From positions 238,617 through 302,616 of the forward strand of contig CAMKPZ010000002.1 of assembly GCA_946414805.1 (NCBI GenBank): a stretch of 64,000 nucleotides of DNA. The letters run 5' to 3'. The stretch comes from an uncultured Bacteroidales bacterium (GTDB taxonomy: Bacteria > Bacteroidota > Bacteroidia > Bacteroidales > Paludibacteraceae). The notes beneath the pieces were generated by a model that did not search any database, was not told where the DNA came from, and worked only from the letters and a program-made list of their open reading frames with translations. The position numbers and the translations under genes are program-made. Below, one piece after another: positions 26,001 to 33,442 of this stretch; the stretch's first letter is position 1; every line of letters starts with the position of its first letter.

Positions 26001-26495
26001 GAACTGGCGCGACGCATAGGACGGACCGGGGAAGTGAAATCCTATCCCGCACTCGCAGCCAAGATGCGCCGTGCAGCGATGAAGCATCTCTATGACCCTC
26101 AAAGGGGTGTCATCCTCTCAGGACCGGAACGCCAGCTCTCCGTCCAGTCCCAAACATGGGCGGTCAAGGCGGGTATCCTCTCCGGCGCCAAGGCGCGCAA
26201 AGCGCTCACAACCGCTATGAATGCCCCCGAAGCTATTCAGCCCGGTACGCCTTATGCCACCCATTATCTCGTTGAAGCAATGATCATCGCGGGCATGGGC
26301 GCACAGGCACGCGCGTACCTTATAGATTATTGGGGTGGAATGGTACGTAAAGGGGCGGACACTTTCTGGGAGGCGTACGACCCCGACGATGATTTCATCT
26401 CGCCCTACGACTTCACGCCTGTCAACTCCGCATGCCATGCCTGGAGTTGCACACCGGTCTATTTTATCGGCAAATATCCTGGGATATTTAAATAA
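23028..26495 (+). CDS. GH3 glycosidase fused to a GH78-like alpha-L-rhamnosidase domain
   Basis: A 1155-residue secreted enzyme in two halves. Residues ~35-640 are glycoside hydrolase family 3: VLADGPVGLRID, the RNYEYMSSDP loop (181-190), KHFAVNNQE (214-222), the nucleophile region GFVMTDWW with Asp 293, and GMVLLKNNRTLP starting the second GH3 domain. Residues ~690-1155 resemble GH78. A beta-sandwich comes first, then an (alpha/alpha)6-like part with YEDGPKRDRRLWSGDLYLQS (from ~839), DWREHEGLD and TFWEAYDPDDDF. These correspond to the DCPQRxERLGW and WE motifs of GH78. The fusion suggests coupled removal of rhamnose and beta-linked glucose. Heptamer repeats encode MKRSQSPITNHQS at the N-terminus and SNHQSK near residue 397. 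Confidence 0.88.
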   Translation: MKRSQSPITNHQSAIILIFLLCVVKSLAQPPRFGQVPDEQVIAAMTVEEKVNLLVGTCKDWNLVPEPAPATIHRPPVPEGYWDTYQGNTAAMKGKVPGAAGVSYAIPRLGVPSVVLADGPVGLRIDSVCTAFPSTALLAATRDTGLVYRVGQAIGEEMRYYGVDILLAPGINMMRNPLCGRNYEYMSSDPHIAAMTAAAYVRGVQSQGVGACLKHFAVNNQETYRNGIDVQLSDTLLRARYLRAFELVVKEAHPWTVMSSYNKINGVYASENTYLLTDILRGEWCFDGFVMTDWWAEEDPVRMQIAGNDMLMPGTQLQIDTLIAAVHDGRLSETVLDRNLMNVLRIIRRTPSFRCPDETRKGDKQSMLARHAALAREAAAKGMVLLKNNRTLPISNHQSKIALLGIGSYDTYVGGTGSGCVTRAYSVSIAEGLSRAGFAIDSALAETYNRHIALSRAAQPQESAWFMPYISELLYGDDYLSQLARTNNMAILTIRRMAGEGGDRRLAEGDYYLTKEEKQLVSQTSRAFHREGKKVILILNIGTDIELTDVCDQVDAILLAWLPGQEAGNAVADVFTGVVPPAGKLPMPFYRRYEDVPSAPDFPSSDGDPNKVCYREGFAEPARTLFPVGYGLTYPYPQSAQWLRTAEAATPSLRHTRCTPVRMVEPVQDSAAFQGWRYTESSVTPAQMDTTALHPGMVFTYDFGRHMVGYLSFSTRTLRRCQDAPVRLRLFMGELPAELNTPLEPWGAWLSRAWMQDEIVNIYETDRPITLPRRLAGRYLRVEVLGASLDFDCALTDISFDAVTSAGDDTGFRTTSSPMLDSIRAVSIATLSECMQTVYEDGPKRDRRLWSGDLYLQSLANRYSFRNFGLTKRCLYLFAALTADDGRLISNLFEHPSPHPQEGSYMITYSLLWNSTLLEYLIDTGDTLTAQELWPVARRQMEDALSYVGTDGLFDIHKRDVWIFFDWREHEGLDVSAAMQAATVFALDQTYELARRIGRTGEVKSYPALAAKMRRAAMKHLYDPQRGVILSGPERQLSVQSQTWAVKAGILSGAKARKALTTAMNAPEAIQPGTPYATHYLVEAMIIAGMGAQARAYLIDYWGGMVRKGADTFWEAYDPDDDFISPYDFTPVNSACHAWSCTPVYFIGKYPGIFK
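23039..23073 (+). repeat. Five tandem heptamers (CCAATCA type) in GH3-GH78 signal-peptide codons
   Basis: The units CCAATCA, CCAATAA, CCAATCA, CCAATCA and GCAATTA start four codons after the ATG. Two further CCAATCA units lie at 24211-24224 inside the same gene. Confidence 0.9.
24211..24224 (+). repeat. Two CCAATCA heptamers inside the GH3 domain
   Basis: Two perfect CCAATCA units code for part of SNHQSK, just before the second GH3 subdomain begins. Confidence 0.8.
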
Positions 26496-26527
26496 CCTTT
26501 ATTATTAACCCTCAAATTTTTAAAATT

Positions 26528-27250
26528 ATGAAAAAGATTTTCTTTTTGGGTCTGATGCTGCTTACAGCTTCGATGACTTTTGCTGCCCGTTATTATGTAA
26601 TGGGTGACGACCGGGCTATCCCGATGTCGGCGAACACCAGTATTATGGAGAAGACAGAGTTGATGCTCTGGATTCGTGACTGGGGTGATCAGTCGCTTAC
26701 CTGCTCGCTGGAGTCCAGCGCGGATGCAGGTCCTTCCGGCTACACCTATTCTATCTTCATGTGCCATTCAGACAACTCCGGAAATCCGGCTTCCGGCTAC
26801 TATGGAGTGACATGGGCAGTAAATTCATCCCTCGACCTCTCGGCTATTACCGAGGATTGGAAAATGGTTATCGTGTGCAAGACCGATGTACCTGTTTGGG
26901 AACTCACTGTTATTGGCGATGCTTGCAAGATTGATTTGGCTGCCAAAGTTGCTACAAAAGACAACCAAACTTGGCAGACGATCGAGATCCCGATGTACGA
27001 CATTTTCGACAAGGGTATCTCCTTTGCTTCTCCGCTGACCTCCGGCTATCTCTTCAACATGCTCACCAATGACAATACCCCGACTACCCAGCTCTGTATC
27101 GACTCCTGGTATTTCACTGACGGCAACGATGACGAACAGGCGGTTGAGAACGTAGCGGACGAGGTTAAGGCGGTGAAGACCATTGAGAACGGCCAGCTTG
27201 TGATTCGCAAGAACGGTGTACGCCTCAATGTATTAGGCACACGCTTTTGA
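26528..27250 (+). CDS. Secreted single-module protein with shared C-terminal motif
   Basis: A 240-residue protein with signal peptide MKKIFFLGLMLLTASMTFA. The body is one copy of the ~160-residue module seen repeatedly at 31.5-43 kb (opening RYYVMGDD, closing DSWYFTDGND). It ends in the motif family ENGQLVIRKNGVRLNVLG. I know no named family for the module. The beta-rich pattern and the place between glycosidases suggest carbohydrate binding or cell-surface retention (inference). A G/C-rich hairpin follows at 27278-27304. Confidence 0.75.
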   Translation: MKKIFFLGLMLLTASMTFAARYYVMGDDRAIPMSANTSIMEKTELMLWIRDWGDQSLTCSLESSADAGPSGYTYSIFMCHSDNSGNPASGYYGVTWAVNSSLDLSAITEDWKMVIVCKTDVPVWELTVIGDACKIDLAAKVATKDNQTWQTIEIPMYDIFDKGISFASPLTSGYLFNMLTNDNTPTTQLCIDSWYFTDGNDDEQAVENVADEVKAVKTIENGQLVIRKNGVRLNVLGTRF

Positions 27251-27277
27251 TTCCTGAAGGTACAAAAAAGATTCCGG

Positions 27278-27304
27278 CCGGAGGCGGCTGATTACCGCCG
27301 CCGG
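27278..27304 (+). terminator. G/C-rich hairpin in the 27.25-27.33 kb spacer
   Basis: CCGGAGGCGG pairs with CCGCCGCCGG around a 7-nt loop with one mismatch. There is no T-run, so it more likely modulates or protects an operon mRNA than ends it. Confidence 0.5.
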
Positions 27305-27326
27305 TTACAAATTAACTCAATACGAT

Positions 27327-28703
27327 ATGAAAAAAATATTCATTATTCATTGTTCATTATTCATTGCCCTCTGTGCCTTTGCCCAGCAGCCGCGCAGTTT
27401 CAAACGCGGCGTGGGCACCAACAACATGGCGTACCGTGCCAACTATGAAGTCCTTGCTCCGGGTGTCAGTTGGTTTTATAACTGGTCTTCCTCCGCACCG
27501 GCTATCGTGCAATCCGATTGGGAGACGCTCGGCATGGACTATATACCTATGGTCTGGGGCGGTGGAGTGGACCGCGAGGACGGACGCAACCGCGTGCGCG
27601 ATTACATCCGGCAGCACCCCTCTATCAAATATCTGCTGGGCTTCAATGAACCCAACTTCACCTCCCAATCCCGCATGACGCCCCAGTATGCCGCGGCACA
27701 GTGGCCCTATCTGGAGCAGATAGCCGATGAGTTCGGACTCACCCTCGTCGGACCGGCGCTTAACTTCGGACCCGCGGGAGGCTCCGTGCGCGACCCCGAG
27801 GACAACCACGAATACACCGATCCCTACGACTGGTACGACAAGTTCTTCGCCCTCTGTCCATCCTGCCGCGTGGACCATATTGCAATCCACCTTTATATGC
27901 CTACCGGAGCTCTCGCGGGCGTGATTGAAAACTTTTGGAATAAATACCACCGCCCTATTTGGCTCACCGAGTTCAATTATAACAACGGTTCTTCCGCTTC
28001 GCCCGAGGATCATATCAACTTCCTCACCTCCGAACTGGAGCAGTTGGAGAAGAACCCCCATATCTTCCGCTACGCATGGTTCATGACCTATTCCTCCGTC
28101 TGGCAGATCAACCTGCTCGACCTCGGCGAAGGCAAACTGACGGATCTCGGTAAGTTCTATGTCGGCATGTCCTCTTTTGACTCCACCTATTACCATGCCG
28201 TAGGCGAGAAGATTCCTGCCGCCCATTACCAGAACGCCAAGTCGCTCACCATCCGTACCTCCACCGACGATCCCAACACTCTCATGCTCAAGGATATGTC
28301 TACCGGCTCATGGGCGGAGTACCTTGTGGACATACCGGCGACCGGCACCTACGATCTCTTTCTGCGCATGGCTTGCAAATCCGGCTCCAAGATCGATGTC
28401 TATGAGGACGATGTGAAGATAACGACTCTCCAACCCACAGCTACCGCCTCTGCGGATTTCGACCACTGGGATACGCAGTCCTTCCCCCTCTCTCTCACTG
28501 CCGGAAAGCACCGCCTCAAGCTCTATAGCGCCGCACGCCTCTTCTATTACGAATGGCTCTCCGTCGGTACTCCTGCTGAAGACCTTGATCAATCACCTAT
28601 TACCGATCACCAATCACCGATTCAGAAACTCCTCCGTGACGGCCAACTTATCATCCGCTCCAACGGTCAGGAATACAACGCCCAAGGGGCACTGATCAAA
28701 TAA
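27327..28703 (+). CDS. GH128 family endo-beta-1,3-glucanase with C-terminal binding module
   Basis: A 458-residue secreted glycosidase. GH128 (Asl1-like catalytic core) features are clear: GVSWFYNWSS, YIPMVWGG, the acid/base in LGFNEPNF (Glu 108) and the nucleophile in WLTEFNY (Glu 215). A CBM6-like beta-sandwich follows (about 295-410: HYQNAKSLTIR, GSWAEYLVDIPATGTYDLFL and LTAGKHRLKLYSA). A heptamer-repeat-coded linker (DQSPITDHQSP) leads to the C-terminal motif LRDGQLIIRSNGQEYNAQG. GH128 enzymes cut beta-1,3-glucan. A paralogue lies at 44942. Confidence 0.9.
   Translation: MKKIFIIHCSLFIALCAFAQQPRSFKRGVGTNNMAYRANYEVLAPGVSWFYNWSSSAPAIVQSDWETLGMDYIPMVWGGGVDREDGRNRVRDYIRQHPSIKYLLGFNEPNFTSQSRMTPQYAAAQWPYLEQIADEFGLTLVGPALNFGPAGGSVRDPEDNHEYTDPYDWYDKFFALCPSCRVDHIAIHLYMPTGALAGVIENFWNKYHRPIWLTEFNYNNGSSASPEDHINFLTSELEQLEKNPHIFRYAWFMTYSSVWQINLLDLGEGKLTDLGKFYVGMSSFDSTYYHAVGEKIPAAHYQNAKSLTIRTSTDDPNTLMLKDMSTGSWAEYLVDIPATGTYDLFLRMACKSGSKIDVYEDDVKITTLQPTATASADFDHWDTQSFPLSLTAGKHRLKLYSAARLFYYEWLSVGTPAEDLDQSPITDHQSPIQKLLRDGQLIIRSNGQEYNAQGALIK
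27339..27366 (+). repeat. Four tandem heptamers (TTCATTA/TTCATTG) in GH128 signal-peptide codons
   Basis: The units TTCATTA, TTCATTG, TTCATTA and TTCATTG encode FIIHCSLFIA. The first 39 bases of this gene are identical to those of the next gene (28709). Confidence 0.92.
28589..28623 (+). repeat. Five CCAATCA-type heptamers in the GH128 linker
   Basis: TCAATCA, CCTATTA, CCGATCA, CCAATCA and CCGATTC encode the linker between the binding module and the C-terminal motif. Confidence 0.88.
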
Positions 28704-28708
28704 AAACC

Positions 28709-31321
28709 ATGAAAAAAATATTCATTATTCATTGTTCATTATTCATTCTCTTGGCTTGCAGCCATAACCCCTCTCCTCCGCTCATGCCGGAGCCTACCGT
28801 CGGCACCCGTTTTCAGGCCCTGCCGGATAGCCTCTGGGCTTGTTCCCAGTGGATCTCTGTAGCGGACGCACCCGTCATTACGGACACCGTCTATGACGGA
28901 TCGCGTGCAGCGGACGGAGCCAGTTGGTTTATGCTGACCCTTCCGATGGACAAACCCCTCAAACAGGCCGTCTGGATGACTGCCGGATTAGGTGTCTATG
29001 ACCTCTTTGTCAACGGACAGCGTGTCGGGACCGAGTTCCTCAAACCCGGCTTCACCCATTATGCCAAGACCAAACGCTCCTTCACCTACGACATCACCGA
29101 CGCCCTCTCCCAATCACCAATCACCCTTGCTGCGCAAGTCACCCCCGGCTGGTGGGCGGATAAGATCATCACTCCCGCAGGCACCAAAGGCATGTACGGA
29201 CACAGATGTGCTTTCCGTTCCGTCCTCCGTCTGGTTTATGAAGACGGCACCACCGAGACGATCGGAACGGACACGCTCCGTTGGCAGGCTTCGCTCGGCG
29301 GACCCGTCACCCATGCCGCTATCTTCGACGGCGAGGACTACGATGCCCGCATACCCGTCCCCAACCCCCAATCACCAACCCCCAATCACCAATCACCAAT
29401 TACCAATACGGAGTTCTCCGGTTCCATCCTTCCTTCCGAAGGAGCCGAAGTCTATCTCCGTTACGATCTCGCCCTCGCGCCCGTGCAGGCGTACGTATAT
29501 AATAGGGTGGAGGGTGCCGACTCCGTGCATTTCGGCAGGGTTGTCATTGACCGTACCTACCGCTCCGGCGAACCCCTCTCGCTCTCCGAAGGAGAGACGC
29601 TCGTTCTGGATTTCGGCCAGAACTGCGCCGCGGTGCCGTATTTCGCCTTCTCTGCACCCGAAGGTACCACCCTTGTCTTTGAACCCGGTGAACTGCTCAA
29701 TGACTCCCTCGGTGCGCGCAGCCGTGGTATGGACGGACCCGAAGGATCGGTGCATCGCACCAATCTCCGCATCCCGGACACCGGTGTCACGCTCCGTTAT
29801 ACCTTTGCCCGTTCCGATGCTCCCGTTTCCTTCCTTCCCCGTGCTACCTTCTTCGGCTACCGCTACGCCTCTGTCCGGATCATTAATACCCCCTCTCTTG
29901 AGGAGAGGGACGGGGTGAGGTTGTTCTCTATCCTCTCCATCCCCGTCTCATCCATCACGCCGGAACTGGAGACCGGAACCCTCACCACCGGCTCCGAACT
30001 CGTCAACCGCCTCATAGCCAACACCGTCTGGGGACAGCGCTCCAACTACCTCTCTGTGCCTACCGACTGCCCGCAACGCAATGAACGCCTTGGCTGGACG
30101 GCGGACACCCAGGTCTTTGCGGAGACAGGAACCTTCTTCGCCAACACAGACGCTTTCTTCCGCAAGTGGCTGCGCGACCTTCGCGACACCCAGAAACCCA
30201 ATGGCGGCTACCCGGGCGTGGCGCCGTGGGGCCAGTACGGCTCGTCCGATGTAGACATGGCGCGTGTCGGATGGTCCGACGCTGGAGTCATAGTGCCTTG
30301 GACTATCTGGAAGCAATACGGTGACACAGCCCTTGTTAACGAACACTGGGCTTCCATGGAGCGCTTTGTGGATCATATAGCCGAATACAAATACGACCAT
30401 ACTGCCATGTTTCCCGATAACGGCGGTTACCAGTGGGCGGACTGGCTCAGTTATGAAGCCCTCGAGTCTTTCACCGGTCAGCCTTGGGATGCGAACGGAC
30501 TCCGGCCCGAAGCAGCCGAATACTGGTCTTTCCTCTGCGGCTCATACTGGGCGATGGACGCGGCGATGATGGCGGACATGGCGCGCGCTACCGGACGCGA
30601 TGACGCCAAATATACTGTCATGACAGACGAAGCGCGTGCGTATCTCCGCTCCCGTTTCCTAAACGCCGACGGCTCCTTCAAACTGCCTGTTCTCAACACT
30701 ATGCAGACCCCTGCGCTCTTTGCCCTCCGTAACCAGCTGGTCGAGGGCGAAGCCAAGGAAAACCTCATAGCACGCCTCCGCCGGAACTTCGTCGACCACG
30801 GCAACTGTCTCCAGACCGGATTTCTCGGCACCTCCATCCTCATGCCTACGCTCTCCGAGAACGGCATGTCCGACATCGCATACGAACTCCTTTTCCAGCG
30901 CAAGAACCCCTCATGGCTCTACTCCGTCGATAACGGCGCAACGACTATCTGGGAGCGCTGGAACAGCTATACCATCGAGTCCGGCATGGCACCTAACGGC
31001 ATGAACTCCTTCAACCATTATGCCTACGGTTGTGTCTGCCAGTGGCTCTGGGAGTACGCTGCCGGCATTGCCGCAGACCCCGCTCAACCCGGATTCAAGC
31101 ATATCATCATGCGTCCTGTGCCGGATCCCCGTCTCGGATCCCTCTCCGCCGAGTTCTGTTCCCCCGCAGGCCTCATCTGCTCCGAATGGCACTATGATGG
31201 GGAGATTTGGATATGGAAATTTTCCATCCCGGAGGGTGCCACCGCCTCTGTAACCCTCCCCGGAGAACAGACCGCTACGGAATTTTCCTCAGGTCATTAC
31301 GAGCTCAGAGTGGGTGATTAG
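28709..31321 (+). CDS. GH78 family alpha-L-rhamnosidase lipoprotein
   Basis: An 870-residue enzyme releasing L-rhamnose. The lipobox Cys is at residue 17 (LLACS). It shows the GH78 domain order: N-terminal beta-sandwiches (VYDLFVNGQRVGTEFLKPGF, GEVL-type segments), LDFGQN, then the catalytic (alpha/alpha)6 barrel with PTDCPQRNERLGWTADTQ (451-468), GWSDAG (521-526) and TTIWERWNSY. Length is typical. Three short insertions come from repeats: heptamers at residues ~134-139 and ~217-235, and a palindromic element encoding TPSLEERDGVRLF (394-406). It lacks the shared C-terminal motif, consistent with lipid anchoring instead. Confidence 0.95.
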   Translation: MKKIFIIHCSLFILLACSHNPSPPLMPEPTVGTRFQALPDSLWACSQWISVADAPVITDTVYDGSRAADGASWFMLTLPMDKPLKQAVWMTAGLGVYDLFVNGQRVGTEFLKPGFTHYAKTKRSFTYDITDALSQSPITLAAQVTPGWWADKIITPAGTKGMYGHRCAFRSVLRLVYEDGTTETIGTDTLRWQASLGGPVTHAAIFDGEDYDARIPVPNPQSPTPNHQSPITNTEFSGSILPSEGAEVYLRYDLALAPVQAYVYNRVEGADSVHFGRVVIDRTYRSGEPLSLSEGETLVLDFGQNCAAVPYFAFSAPEGTTLVFEPGELLNDSLGARSRGMDGPEGSVHRTNLRIPDTGVTLRYTFARSDAPVSFLPRATFFGYRYASVRIINTPSLEERDGVRLFSILSIPVSSITPELETGTLTTGSELVNRLIANTVWGQRSNYLSVPTDCPQRNERLGWTADTQVFAETGTFFANTDAFFRKWLRDLRDTQKPNGGYPGVAPWGQYGSSDVDMARVGWSDAGVIVPWTIWKQYGDTALVNEHWASMERFVDHIAEYKYDHTAMFPDNGGYQWADWLSYEALESFTGQPWDANGLRPEAAEYWSFLCGSYWAMDAAMMADMARATGRDDAKYTVMTDEARAYLRSRFLNADGSFKLPVLNTMQTPALFALRNQLVEGEAKENLIARLRRNFVDHGNCLQTGFLGTSILMPTLSENGMSDIAYELLFQRKNPSWLYSVDNGATTIWERWNSYTIESGMAPNGMNSFNHYAYGCVCQWLWEYAAGIAADPAQPGFKHIIMRPVPDPRLGSLSAEFCSPAGLICSEWHYDGEIWIWKFSIPEGATASVTLPGEQTATEFSSGHYELRVGD
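28721..28748 (+). repeat. Four TTCATTR heptamers in GH78 signal-peptide codons
   Basis: TTCATTA, TTCATTG, TTCATTA and TTCATTC, the same array as in the preceding GH128 gene. Confidence 0.92.
29110..29123 (+). repeat. Two CCAATCA heptamers in the GH78 gene
   Basis: CCAATCA twice, coding for QSPIT within DALSQSPITLAA. Confidence 0.8.
29361..29409 (+). repeat. Seven CCAATCA-type heptamers in the GH78 gene
   Basis: The units are CCAACCC, CCAATCA, CCAACCC, CCAATCA, CCAATCA, CCAATTA and CCAATAC. Forty-nine bp code for a Pro/Asn/Gln/Ser-rich insertion between two beta domains. Confidence 0.92.
29891..29923 (+). repeat. Palindromic repeat inserted in-frame in the GH78 gene
   Basis: The stem CCCTCTC/GAGAGGG with a 5-nt loop is followed by ACGGGGTGAGGTTG. 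It keeps the reading frame and is related to the element at 15692-15720. Confidence 0.6.
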
Positions 31322-31353
31322 TGGGTGATTACTGGGTGATTAGTGGGTGATTA
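31310..31353. repeat. Four 11-bp tandem units at the GH78 stop codon
   Basis: GTGGGTGATTA occurs four times with one G-to-C change. The stop codon lies in the first junction. The reverse complement contains TAATCACC, so the unit is related to the CCAATCA repeats. The following 31354-31470 stretch has no gene. Confidence 0.9.
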
Positions 31354-31473
31354 ATATGGGGAATACCTGACGACGAGCTGGGGAATATGCTTTATAACAT
31401 AGAATTAGAACCGTTTTGTCAAAATCCAAACATTTTTCATCATTATGCATATGTGGATTTCAACAAAACTTAG

Positions 31474-31481
31474 TAATTTTG
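31474..31481 (+). promoter_or_regulatory. Promoter ahead of the repeat-module genes
   Basis: TAATTTTG followed by CAGCG lies 44 bp before the ATG at 31525. ATGCATATGTGG lies about 25 bp upstream. It suggests that the second half of the locus can be transcribed separately from susC. Confidence 0.7.
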
Positions 31482-31524
31482 CAGCGTGAATTAAACTATA
31501 TTAACCTTTAAATCAAATGGTATT

Positions 31525-33369
31525 ATGAGAAAATTCTTCTTCTTTCTCGCTTTGGCAATGTCTGTTTTGACGGCCAATGCCACGAAGTACGCCCTTTACG
31601 GCGAAGTGCCGGAAGGCGCGGTGGATCTTACCACCTCCGTTGTTGCGGAGGCGCAGGGTACTGCTACGTTCGCGGACGGAGTGCTCACCGGAGCCGGTCT
31701 CCCGGGGCGTATCAACGAGACATCCAATTATCTCCGTCTCTCTTTCTCGGAAGCTACTACCATGACGCTCACTGACCGGTTTGCCCTGCATATGGTCTTG
31801 CAGAAAGCGGCCGGCGCGGCCGGCAAAGTACAGGTATCGCTTTGCAAAAACGGCTGGAATGCAGCACGTATATCTTGGGAGATTGAGAACGCCGCTGTCG
31901 CTGCCGATGAAGCCTCGGATGTCGTTCTCAAATACGGTGACCGCAATACCGGCAACTGGAACAGCTACGGCGAAACAGGCATGATCGGCGAAGTCGAATA
32001 TCCTGCGGCTGAGATCATGCGTATCTCTGCGGCTGCCGAGGAGCAGTTCACCATCCTCTCTGTCTATCTGGAGTCCGCTTTCGAGGGTGGGGATGATCCT
32101 GTTATTGATCCCGTGCTGGACGGCAATATCCGCTATTATCTCTATCGCGGCAATAACTCCGACGCTCTACCCGAGGCCGAAGACCTGACTTGTATCGATG
32201 TGCGCCCCACGGCGAAGGCTTCTGTCGCTTGCAACTCCGCTGCGCAGGACGCTTCCGTCACGGATTTTGCACAGTTCACCGTCAACGGCTCTTGGTGCGC
32301 GATCGATCATAAGCCCTCTGCTTCTGTCACCAATACGATTGACAATACTTATTATCTCGTCGTGCGTTTCAAATCCAACCTCGGAGACGGCGCTTTCCGT
32401 AGCAACCAGATGCGTTTTAACCTCGCTAACGGAGCCAATAACTTCCAGTGCAACAACTCCGATGATGAGACCTTCAATGACGAGCGTTGGCATACCGTAG
32501 TACTCCCGCTGGCGGATGCGCAGGGCAACAAACCTGCGGTATACCTGGAGGCTAACCAGATCGCTTTCCAGATCCACCTCAACGGTAATGGTGAGTCCGG
32601 CAAGTATATTGCGGTCGATTATGCCTATTTCACCAATGATATCACTTCTCTGGACCCAGGAACGGCAGAAGACGGTGAGATCACGCCTCCGGAACCACCG
32701 GTTTTACCGGAGCAGGATCCCCAACGCATCTATCTCCGCAAAGGATCTGCCGTCACGCCTGAAGATGTAACCGAAACTGCGGATTACAGCACCGGCTCAT
32801 ACCTCACCTCCGAGTGGTGGAACTGCACGCCTTCTTCCGAGTTCTTCGGCGTCTCCACGATGAGTGAAGGAGATGCGGCGTGGTGGTTCAATTTCCAACT
32901 CAGGAATAACGAACCGGTCGATCTCACACCGGTATATAGCACTTGGCGGCTCATCCTCCGTCTCAAGAACGGCGTCGTGGAAGAAGGTACCGACCGCGGC
33001 CTGACTATCGAACTGGGAGCTCCGGCTGCAAACATCTCGTTCACTACCACTTTCGACGAAGCAGAGTCTTTCGTCATCAAGGAACTGCCGCTTGCAGAGA
33101 GCCTCAAAAACGCAGACCATCTCGCTCAGATCGCTGCCGGCAACAATGTGCTGGTGATGTCTTCCGGCAATAACGGTCAGGCTGGACGGGACATCGAGTT
33201 CGATTATATCTATCTCACCAACGAGCCCGCTTCCGACGATCCGGGAACGGAGACGGCGATAGACAATGTCCTTGAGACCGAGAAACCGGTTAAGTTCTTC
33301 GAGAACGGCCAACTCTATATCATCCACCACGATACGAAATACAATGTACAAGGTGCAGTGATCAAATGA
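31525..33369 (+). CDS. Secreted multi-module protein (one N-module, two R-modules, C-terminal motif)
   Basis: A 614-residue protein with signal MRKFFFFLALAMSVLTANA. Residues ~20-185 are an N-module (KYALYGEVPEGAVDLTTSV...VQVSLCKNGWNAARISWEI) also found in the proteins at 33443 and 43666. Two R-modules follow: about 205-370 (RYYLYRGNNSD to VDYAYFTND) and 395-570 (RIYLRKGSA to FDYIYLTNE). It closes with FENGQLYIIHHDTKYNVQG. No known domain is recognised. The beta-rich, aromatic, Asn-rich modules resemble binding modules. It starts the second half of the locus under its own promoter. Confidence 0.78.
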   Translation: MRKFFFFLALAMSVLTANATKYALYGEVPEGAVDLTTSVVAEAQGTATFADGVLTGAGLPGRINETSNYLRLSFSEATTMTLTDRFALHMVLQKAAGAAGKVQVSLCKNGWNAARISWEIENAAVAADEASDVVLKYGDRNTGNWNSYGETGMIGEVEYPAAEIMRISAAAEEQFTILSVYLESAFEGGDDPVIDPVLDGNIRYYLYRGNNSDALPEAEDLTCIDVRPTAKASVACNSAAQDASVTDFAQFTVNGSWCAIDHKPSASVTNTIDNTYYLVVRFKSNLGDGAFRSNQMRFNLANGANNFQCNNSDDETFNDERWHTVVLPLADAQGNKPAVYLEANQIAFQIHLNGNGESGKYIAVDYAYFTNDITSLDPGTAEDGEITPPEPPVLPEQDPQRIYLRKGSAVTPEDVTETADYSTGSYLTSEWWNCTPSSEFFGVSTMSEGDAAWWFNFQLRNNEPVDLTPVYSTWRLILRLKNGVVEEGTDRGLTIELGAPAANISFTTTFDEAESFVIKELPLAESLKNADHLAQIAAGNNVLVMSSGNNGQAGRDIEFDYIYLTNEPASDDPGTETAIDNVLETEKPVKFFENGQLYIIHHDTKYNVQGAVIK

Positions 33370-33442
33370 GAAAATATGAAAATGATCAGATGATCAAATG
33401 ATCAAATAAGAAAATGTATAAATACTTAAATGATTTAGTACT

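Noticed and set aside
22162-29409. Possible CRISPR-like arrays
   Set aside because: The repeats are contiguous 7-bp units without spacers and lie inside genes. No cas gene was seen, and there is no CRISPR array anywhere in the window.
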